From NCBI GenBank assembly GCA_030448085.1, contig JAUJNU010000009.1:1-39329 (forward strand): a stretch of DNA of 39,329 bases. Direction: 5' to 3'. Source of the stretch: Actinomycetota bacterium (lineage in GTDB: Bacteria > Actinomycetota > UBA4738 > CADDZG01 > WHSQ01). The notes under the pieces were generated by a model. It was not told where the DNA came from and ran no database searches. It was given only the letters and a program-made list of their open reading frames with translations. How positions within the stretch are numbered: the stretch's first letter is position 1; every line of letters starts with the position of its first letter. Positions 33,392-39,329 of this stretch are shown one piece after another. Position numbers and translations under genes: made by a program.

Positions 33392-33531
33392 AGGGCGGGG
33401 TTTGCCGGCTATCGGCCAAGTCATCTGGTCGATCAACAAGGGGTCCCCGGAAAGCCCGGGTGGGGTCTCTCACCGGAGCGGGTGGCTTCGCCGCGGTCTC
33501 GTCCTGGTGTGCCTGACCCGATGTGGGTAGC

Positions 33532-33913
33532 GTGAGGCGGGCGTTGTTCGCGGGCTTGGCCTCATCGGGCTATCGGCCTGCGGAGGTGGCGGGGATGGCT
33601 CCGCGGTAAGCATGGTCGAGGGCCAAAGGTTCGACCCGGCTCGAACCGTTGCGGCAGGAACGACGGTCACCTGGACGAGTGAGAGCGGTGGCGCGCACAC
33701 GGTCACGGCGTTGGAGGAGCCTTCCCGAAGGCGCTTCCTACTTCTCGAGCGGCGGTTCGAAGACGAGGCGGCCGCCCGCGAGGGACTGTCGAAAGCCTTG
33801 ATCCCAGAAGGCGGCACATTCTCTGCCACCTTCGGCGCGCCGGCATACCGCTATGTCTGCCTCCCCCACGAGGGCAGGGCATGACCGGCGAGGTGGTGGT
33901 CGAACCCCGCTGA
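33532..33913 (+). CDS. Plastocyanin-like copper lipoprotein (frameshifted)
   Basis: About 125 residues. Lipobox L-S-A-C appears after a shift near 33558. Cupredoxin features: M-V-E-G-Q-R-F-D-P, G-T-T-V-T-W-T, first copper His in G-G-A-H-T-V-T-A, the G-G-T-F-S-A-T-F strand, then Y-R-Y-V-C-L-P-H-E-G-R and, after a shift near 33877, M-T-G-E-V-V-V-E. This gives the full type 1 copper set: His, Cys, His, Met. Two further compensating shifts fall near 33720-33755. Likely a membrane-anchored electron carrier. The GTG start at 33532 is uncertain because the signal region is itself shifted. Confidence 0.75.
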
Positions 33914-33978
33914 GTGGAAAGGTTGGAGGCCGGGTAAGAAAGCAAGCGCGCTATCTGTCCCTGATCCTAGGAGGCTTG

Positions 33979-35115
33979 ATGCCCGCAGCAGCCCCCATCC
34001 TCGACAAGGACGGCCTCCGCGGTCTCGCCGAGGTCCAACCTTCCCCGCCGTCTCGATCCTGTTCCCACCGTTCAAGCCGCGGTCGAAACGAACGAAAACT
34101 CGCTCCACCTCAAGAACTTCCTCGCCGAGGCAGAGGAGCAACTGCTCGCATCTGAACTACGCCGACCCGGAAGTGGAGGGCTCCTCACCCCCTTCGCGAC
34201 CTCCTCGACGACGGTGACTTCTGGATGCACCAGCACAAGGCCTCGCTATCTACAGGACGCCGGAGATGATCCGCCACTTCAAGCTCGGCTTCGAGGTGGA
34301 AGAGACCCTTCGGATAGGCGACCGTTTCTACACGAAACCGCTCCTCGAGGGGTTGAGCGAGTCCGGGACCTTCTACATCTTCGCCCTCAGTGGGGGGGCA
34401 TCCGCCTGCTTCGGGCCAACCCGGCGACCACCGAGGAAATGGACCTCAGCGGCCTCGGTATCCCGATGAATCTCGACGAGGCTCTGCAGTGGGACGACCT
34501 CCCGAACCGGGCCTCCCCCGACGAGCCGGGCGCATCCCCGGGAGCGGGGTGTCCGCGTATCACGGGCGCAGCACCGGCGGAGCGCAACTCACAGATCCGC
34601 CGCTTCTTCCAGGCAGTGGATCCCGTCGTGTCCAAGGTGCTGATGCCGAGCATGCCTGGTTCTCGCGGGGGTCGAGCACGTGGCGCCATGTATGCCCAGG
34701 TGTCGGGTTACAACCACCTGGTCGAGGACGGGATCGACGGCAACCCCGAGGGTCTGCGGGATGACGAGCTCCTCGAGAAGGCGTGGCCGATCGTCCAGCC
34801 GACCCTGCGTCAGCCGCTGATGAAGGCGTTCGATCGCTACGGGGTCCTGCAGGCTTGGGCAGGCCTCCTGCAACCTCGAGAGCTCACTGAAGGCCGCCCC
34901 CGAAGGCGCGTGGAGTCCTCTTCGTCCTGAAGGGAGCGACCGAGATGGGCCGCTACGACGTGGGGCCGGGAGGCTGCGCTCCGGGGCCGACGCTCCGCAG
35001 TAGACCTCTTGGACCTCGTGGCCTCGCAGACGCTGATGACCGGGGGCGACGTCTTCCTGGTGGACCCCCCGACATGCCCTGCGAGGGCCCAGTAGCAGCC
35101 GTCTACAGGTACTAG
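33979..35115 (+). CDS. Bacterial eRF1-like (BaeRF) protein (frameshifted)
   Basis: Starts at ATG 33979 behind TAGGAGG. Pieces in several frames line up with BaeRF family 3/7 proteins: P-A-V-S-I-L-F-P-P-F, L-K-N-F-L-A-E-A-E-E-Q-L, D-L-L-D-D-G-D-F-W, F-K-L-G-F-E-V-E-E, Y-I-F-A-L-S-G-G-G-I-R-L-L-R, R-F-F-Q-A-V-D-P-V-V, Y-N-H-L-V-E-D-G-I-D-G-N-P-E-G-L, and the end G-P-V-A-A-V-Y-R-Y. BaeRFs are homologues of the archaeal/eukaryotic peptide-release factor eRF1, proposed to act on stalled ribosomes or in stress; the Gly-Gly-Gln tip of true release factors is not seen. Six or more shifts are needed. Length matches the family (about 375 residues). Confidence 0.72.
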
Positions 35116-35284
35116 CTGGCCGGTTGGGCCGGGCAGTGAGGGCGGACTGAGCAGGCTGGGTCTCGCGTTCGGATGGCGGGCAGGTTTTTCGGTTTCGAGG
35201 ATCCACCTTCTAGTTACCTCTTGCTTTTGCTCAGCATCCGAACCCGCTGCTCCCGGGGAACTCGCGTAGCTACCGCTTTTGCTG

Positions 35285-35993
35285 TTAGGGGTCGCTCGGG
35301 GGCTCCTCGGAAGTCCGTCTAAACGGTGGAAGGAACCGGCCGCGCGGTACACAGGGATCCCGCCCATCATCACGAAGCAGGAAGCGGCGATCGCGAAAGC
35401 CGCGACGTTCAATGCCAGGAGGTCACGAGGAGCGGGGGGCTCGTCGCCGGAAGTCCGATAGGTGAGCGGCGATGCCTCGATCTTGCTTGGTCCCCGGCCG
35501 TTGCGACATTGGTCGCCACATAGATCAGCGAGAACAGGACCAACTTCGCGAGGAGGATCCGCATCACCCCCGCCGGGACTCGCGCGTCTGACCCGGTCCC
35601 GCCATGGCCTGGCGTCATGCTCTTCCCGCGCCCAACCAGGGGACAGGTGGAGGTATCCCCTCACGGCAACAGCCCCCAGCAAGGTGGCAAGCGAACCAAG
35701 GGTCACGCCGATACCCGCGGTTTTGGGCGTTGGAGGGTAGGGCAGCCACTCGGCCTTGCCGCCCGACCTCGTTGACAACCGGTGTACATAACGCTCGTGA
35801 TCACCGTGGCGGTGACATAGGTCGCGGCCCCCGCCACCAGGCACACGAATGCCGCTTTGATGGCGAAAGCGTCCGTATGGAACCTCGAGCGTGGCGGCTC
35901 CGGCAGGTCCGGTGGCTCTTCCACCAGATCGACATCATGCTCGGCACCTCGTGAGCCTTCTCTGTACTCGTCGCCGCACACCGGGCGGTACAA
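35285..35993 (-). CDS. Membrane protein of unknown function (frameshifted)
   Basis: Starts at TTG 35993 after GAGGGGG. An acidic N-terminus (E-H-D-V-D-L-V-E-E-P-P-D-L-P) precedes membrane helices F-A-I-K-A-A-F-V-C-L-V-A-G-A-A-T-Y-V, then after shifts I-G-V-T-L-G-S-L-A-T-L-L-G-A-V, I-L-L-A-K-L-V-L-F-S-L-I-Y-V-A, and V-A-A-F-A-I-A-A-S-C-F-V-M-M-G-G. I count four or five helices. Shifts near 35745, 35600 and 35480. The end at TAA 35285-35287 is my best guess; the longest frame runs on into the BaeRF gene without homology. Family not recognised. Confidence 0.5.
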
Positions 35994-36044
35994 GAAGAGC
36001 CCCCTCTATCTCCGGTACCGGCCGCCGGTCGGTCGAGCCGGACC

Positions 36045-36903
36045 CTACCGTCGGTGGGAAGTCCTCCCTCGGGGCCGGCTCGTCCGGGGCGGCGGGGCGC
36101 GGGGCGTGCCGCTGTCCGTCATTGACCCACCGGTGCCAGCGTGCACGGGGTCTGCCGCCTGGGTGTCGACTCCGGCGCGCCGGTCTGTGCGGGCTCTCCC
36201 CGTGCCTCCTCCCGTCACCGTGCCGTCACCCGTCGGGCCGCTCCGAGCGCTGGCCCCCGGGACGAGATCGGGCATCTCGCCCAGATCCTCCGGAGGCTCG
36301 GCCCCCAGCGGGTCCATGGCCAGCGGAGCTTCCTCGGACAGGGAAGAGGTAGCGACGTAGTCGGGTCGGGCTCGGGAGCGGGCACCCTGGGCGGCTGCCT
36401 CGGTCTTCCTTGGTGAGGTCGGGGCGCTGAACTGGGACGGGTCGACGATGGCCGACTCCCCCGTAGGTGTGATCGCCTGTGCCGCCGTCACCCATGCTGA
36501 CGTCGCCGCCGTACTCGGCGGCGGTCGGAAGCAGCGTCGGCTCCATCGGGGGTCCCGGCACGTTCTCCTGCAGCGCGATGGAGATGTCGTCGGTGATCTC
36601 GGCCTCGGGGCCGGCCAGCATGTCGGTGCTGCCGATGAGAACCTCGCCTTCGGCGGGGTCACCTGCTCGGTCAGCGTTGGCTGCTCGACACCCTCGAAGG
36701 CCCCGGTCGACCCGCAGGTTGTTCGAGACGTTGTCGCTGAACTGCGCCACGACCGTCTCCGCAAGCGTCGCCTGCTCGGCACTAGCGACGGCGCCGGTGA
36801 TCACGACCGTCCCATCCTCGATCTCCAGCTCTATCCGGGTCGCGTCGACACGCTCCGATGCCTCGAGCGCCGCCGGATCCTGTCCATGCCCCTCGTTCGC
36901 CAT
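36045..36903 (-). CDS. BON-domain protein with long low-complexity tail (frameshifted)
   Basis: ATG 36903 follows GAGGGGGG. Residues 20-75 form a BON domain: R-I-E-L-E-I-E-D-G-T-V-V-I-T-G-A-V, A-T-L-A-E-T-V-V, N-V-S-N-N-L-R-V-D-R, the alpha/beta fold that binds lipids or metabolites at membranes. After shifts near 36700 and 36660 comes G-S-T-D-M-L-A-G-P and P-T-A-A-E-Y-G-G-D-V-S-M-G-D, and after one near 36470 an extended Pro/Gly/Ser/Thr-rich tail. The stop is uncertain. BON proteins are often osmotic- or envelope-stress proteins. No signal peptide, so likely cytoplasmic. Confidence 0.68.
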
Positions 36904-36916
36904 GTCGCCCCCCTCG

Positions 36917-37305
36917 TCAGCTAACCGTTGAGCCTTCGGCAGCCGCCTGGTCTTCGACGCAATAGCGCGTCCAGGGGATCGCCTCAGGCGTTCCTTCGGG
37001 ATCGATTTCCCACAGCGCTCGCAGGCACCGAAGGTCCCTTCGTCGAGACGCTGGAAAGCAGCCTCCACCTCTGTCATCTGGCCATCGGCGCGCCACGAGC
37101 GACGGGTCTCTCGATCGCTCGGCAACTTCGGTCCCCACGTCTGCTTGATGCTGGTCGAAGGTGGAGAGCTCAGAAGCTGGTCTGCTCACCTTCTTCGCCT
37201 CCCCGTGCTCCTCGAGGATCTGCCCGCGAAGCTCCTGGAGCCTCGTCCGCTCCTGCTCGAGGAGTGACCTGTATCCTCGTTCTTGCTGTCGTCGTTGTCG
37301 CTCAA
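36917..37305 (-). CDS. DksA/TraR-type zinc-finger protein (frameshifted)
   Basis: TTG 37305 follows GGGAGG. A coiled-coil hairpin (L-L-E-Q-E-R-T-R-L-Q-E-L-R-G-Q-I, then E-V-E-A-A-F-Q-R-L-D-E-G-T-F-G-A) leads into C-E-R-C-G-K-S-I-P-K-E-R-L, and after a shift A-I-P-W-T-R-Y-C-V-E-D. This is the layout of short actinobacterial DksA/TraR-like proteins such as RbpA-independent RNA-polymerase secondary-channel factors. The fourth zinc Cys is replaced: C-V-E-D where C-x-x-C is expected. Shifts near 37275, 37085 and 36990. It lies upstream of the BON gene in the same direction, 13 bases apart. Confidence 0.74.
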
Positions 37306-37418
37306 GGAGAACCTCCCGTGGTTCCTAGATGCCCTCGATCGGGCGGGGCGAGCAGGGCGGCGCCGCGAGCCGCTGCCGTGGCCTCGTCGGTCTACTACCC
37401 GGCCCCTCGGGCCCCAAA

Positions 37419-38183
37419 CTAACGGCCCAGGCTCTCGGCGAACGCGATCACGGCCCGCGCCGCTTCCTCGGGCCGCTTGTGCTGAACCGCGTGGCCCGCG
37501 CCATCGACCTCTATCAACCTCGCCTCGCGGAGCAGCTGGCACGCTTCCACCGCCCATCTTCGCGGGGCGACCGCGTCCGATGCCCCCCGAACCACCAGGG
37601 CGGGAACCATTACCAACGGCAGGCGTTCTTCGAGATGATGCGTCAGGCCGGCGAGAAGGGTGCGGAGCAGCCGACGGGGGCCGCAGCGAAGATAGTCGCG
37701 AAGGGCCAGCGCCCACGCCGAGGGGCGCTCCCGAAACGCGGACAAAGCCAGTCTCATCATCTGCCGCCACGCCGACCTCGCTGTCGGATCGAAGGTCGGG
37801 CCCATCAACACGAGCCCGGAGACGGACGCGGGCTGGCGCAGCGCGGCCTCCACCGCTACTTGTGCCCCCATCGAGTGCCCCACCAGGATCCCCCTCGAGA
37901 TGCCCACCTCGGCGAGCCATCGTCCGACCTCCGCAGCCAGTGTGGGAACGTCCAGGACCTCCTCGGGCCGGCTGCTCCTGCCGAAGCCCGGCAGGTCGAT
38001 GATCCATACAGAGCGCTCCGGAGCGAGGGCCCGCGCCAAAGGCTCGAAGTAGCGGCCCGACACGCCCATCCCATGGATCAGGACGATCGGAGGTCCGGCG
38101 GAGCCACCGCCCGTCCAGCCGTAGGAGTACACGGGACCGTGGACCCCCCAGGTCCATCTCCGCGCGCTAAGGAACGTAGCCAC
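37419..38183 (-). CDS. Alpha/beta hydrolase
   Basis: 254 residues, intact. Oxyanion loop V-L-I-H-G-M-G near residue 36, nucleophile elbow G-H-S-M-G-A with Ser 104, acid in R-G-A-S-D-A-V-A-P and catalytic His in D-G-A-G-H-A-V-Q. This Ser-Asp-His set fits a serine esterase, lipase or C-C hydrolase; substrate unknown. No signal peptide. The GTG start at 38183 overlaps the end of the mannosyltransferase gene by 17 bases, so the two are co-transcribed. Confidence 0.86.
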   Translation of the reverse strand: MATFLSARRWTWGVHGPVYSYGWTGGGSAGPPIVLIHGMGVSGRYFEPLARALAPERSVWIIDLPGFGRSSRPEEVLDVPTLAAEVGRWLAEVGISRGILVGHSMGAQVAVEAALRQPASVSGLVLMGPTFDPTARSAWRQMMRLALSAFRERPSAWALALRDYLRCGPRRLLRTLLAGLTHHLEERLPLVMVPALVVRGASDAVAPRRWAVEACQLLREARLIEVDGAGHAVQHKRPEEAARAVIAFAESLGR

Positions 38184-39329
38184 TTAGGAAAGACGCGGTC
38201 GCGTAGCCGACCATGGCGACCGCGGACCCGATCGGCACCAGCCGCTCCCTCAAGCGCCCTTGCCCGGCCCACTCGGCAGCCACCAGGAGCAGCGGGAAGG
38301 CAGCGAAACCGTACCTCTCGAAGGAGTTGAAGTTCTCCGTGCTGAGCGCTTGCAGGACGCTCACCAGCGCGAAGGCTCCGTACGAGGCGGGCCACCTCCT
38401 GAATGCGAGCACCAGGAGCGAGATGAAGATCGCTATCCACACGACGTGGAGGCCCTGATGCACGTGGCCCTCTGTGAATGTCTGGCCGAGGGCGCGCAAG
38501 ACGGAGACGATCGGGTTGGTGAACGAGCCGCGTCCGCTGGCCTCCTGCTGGACGGTGAGAGGAAGCAACGGATCGCCGAGCGCGGCGCCGGACCAGGCGA
38601 GGTAGATCGAGATACCCGCAACCGGCGAGGCGACGCAGGCGACCCGGAGCAGCCGCCCACTCGTCCCGATCTCGCGCCAGTCCCTCAGAGCCTCTATCGC
38701 CAGAGGGGCCATGAGAAGGATCCCGGTGGGGCGGACCATGCCACCGACCGCACCGGCGATCGCTCCCCAGCCCCACCTCCCCCGCCTGACCGCGAGGAAG
38801 GCTGCGACGGCCAGGGACATGGCCAACGGCTCCGTGTACGCCATCACGAGCACGAACGCTGGTGGCGCGATCCCCACCAGGAGGGCCGCGATTCGCGCCA
38901 CGGAGGGCGGCCGTCCCTCGAGGAGGCACAACTGGTACACCAGCATCCCGAGGCCCAACGCGCAGACGTTCGCGATGAGCAGAAGCGCGGCCCCCGGAGA
39001 GCCGACGACCCAGCCAAGGGCTCTTCCCATCAGGGGGAAAAGTGGGAAGTAACGGATCCCTTCCCTCGGAACCGCGTCGTAGCCCCCAGCCGCTATCCGC
39101 TCGTACCAGTCCGCGTCCCAAGCCAGGAGTCCTGTGTCCTGGCCGAACACCATCGACCAGAAGCCGGTGTCATCGGCGTTGAAACAGGCGGCCTGCTCGC
39201 AAACCCCCGATACGAACAGATCGTTCACGAGATACGCGGTGACGAGAGCGAGGAACACTAGAGCCCGCGCCAACAGCCAGGCTCGCCCTGCGGCTCTGAA
39301 GGATGGCCGCTCCCACGGGGAGCGCAGCG
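38167..39329 (-). CDS. PIG-V-like polyprenol-phosphate mannosyltransferase, N-terminus beyond window
   Basis: At least 387 residues, about ten membrane helices. Features: W-D-A-D-W-Y-E-R-I-A-A-G-G-Y with the acidic residue expected of GT-C glycosyltransferases in the first external loop, R-Y-F-P-L-F-P-L-M-G-R, A-Y-T-E-P-L-A-M-S, G-M-V-R-P-T-G-I-L-L, and S-F-E-R-Y-G-F-A-A-F-P-L. This pattern matches PIG-V/GPI-mannosyltransferase-II-like enzymes that move mannose from a lipid carrier on the outer face. The frame stays open to the window edge (E-R-P-S-F-R before the first helix), so the true start lies outside; TTG 39273 is the only internal start. The mannose donor could come from the nucleotidyltransferase at 11215, but that link is speculation. 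Confidence 0.8.
   Translation of the reverse strand, partial: LRSPWERPSFRAAGRAWLLARALVFLALVTAYLVNDLFVSGVCEQAACFNADDTGFWSMVFGQDTGLLAWDADWYERIAAGGYDAVPREGIRYFPLFPLMGRALGWVVGSPGAALLLIANVCALGLGMLVYQLCLLEGRPPSVARIAALLVGIAPPAFVLVMAYTEPLAMSLAVAAFLAVRRGRWGWGAIAGAVGGMVRPTGILLMAPLAIEALRDWREIGTSGRLLRVACVASPVAGISIYLAWSGAALGDPLLPLTVQQEASGRGSFTNPIVSVLRALGQTFTEGHVHQGLHVVWIAIFISLLVLAFRRWPASYGAFALVSVLQALSTENFNSFERYGFAAFPLLLVAAEWAGQGRLRERLVPIGSAVAMVGYATASFLSGYVP

Noticed and set aside
33440..33475. Possible terminator after the DtxR gene (GGGGTCCCCGG and CCCGGGTGGGG)
   Set aside because: The arms pair only in part and overlap each other in alternative folds; too weak to call.
34837..35280. C-terminal extension of the minus-strand membrane protein into the BaeRF gene
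   Set aside because: The extension is Pro/Ser/Arg noise opposite well-supported BaeRF codons; an alternative stop at 35285 is more sensible.
38260..39261. 333-codon plus-strand open frame
   Set aside because: Opposite the mannosyltransferase, charged with no hydrophobic core and no family pattern.
1..39329. CRISPR arrays, tRNA or rRNA genes, insertion sequences, phage genes
   Set aside because: No regularly spaced repeats, no cloverleaf with a T-loop motif, no transposase or integrase motifs, and no terminal inverted repeats were found by eye.

Overview
The window is a GC-rich chromosomal segment most like an uncultured member of the Actinobacteriota. This rests on gene content: a DUF222/13E12-type HNH protein, mycothiol-type maleylpyruvate isomerase-fold protein, PAC2, DUF2087 and YczE proteins, many secreted lipoproteins and a PIG-V-like mannosyltransferase. 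It also rests on promoter style: at least twelve genes have a TANNNT hexamer ending 6-8 nt before the start codon with no ribosome binding site, the usual layout of actinobacterial leaderless transcripts. I see no rRNA, tRNA, CRISPR array, insertion sequence or prophage.

Layout. 1-6.2 kb: a cut-off CBS-domain gene, a DUF2269 membrane protein, an ABC1/UbiB-family kinase divergent from an M28 peptidase lipoprotein, a LysM protein, a small coiled-coil protein, then the RNA-repair pair archease-rtcB. 6.2-13.3 kb: an epoxide-hydrolase-like enzyme, a secreted PD40 beta-propeller, a broken DUF222-HNH gene, mutM with a downstream coiled-coil gene, a sugar nucleotidyltransferase and a zinc alcohol dehydrogenase coupled to an MDMPI-fold protein. 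14.1-21.7 kb: a hybrid sensor kinase, a secreted beta-helix protein, a flavin reductase, and a divergent pair of lipoproteins (type 1 periplasmic binding protein and sulfatase). 21.7-29.6 kb: pyrF, PAC2 divergent from DUF2087, a duplicated cupredoxin-like lipoprotein, a second hybrid kinase, a potassium channel with RCK domain, a ferritin-like protein and a small secreted protein. 29.7-33.9 kb: a minus-strand operon of a 60-residue Cys protein, a YczE-like membrane protein and a ferric-reductase-like flavoprotein, then a lipoprotein, a DtxR/MntR regulator under a palindromic operator, and a plastocyanin-like lipoprotein. 34-39.3 kb: a bacterial eRF1-like (BaeRF) protein, a membrane protein, a BON-domain protein, a DksA/TraR zinc-finger protein, an alpha/beta hydrolase and a mannosyltransferase open at the window end.

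About 17 of roughly 40 genes read through only if one or more single-base indels are allowed, often at G or C runs, and the broken genes crowd into 32.7-37.3 kb. Because essential genes such as pyrF are hit the same way, the simplest reading is residual indel error in a long-read or low-coverage metagenome assembly, not mass pseudogenisation. For these genes I give outer coordinates of the rebuilt gene and note the shifts. Product names rest on motifs recognised by eye; no database search was run.
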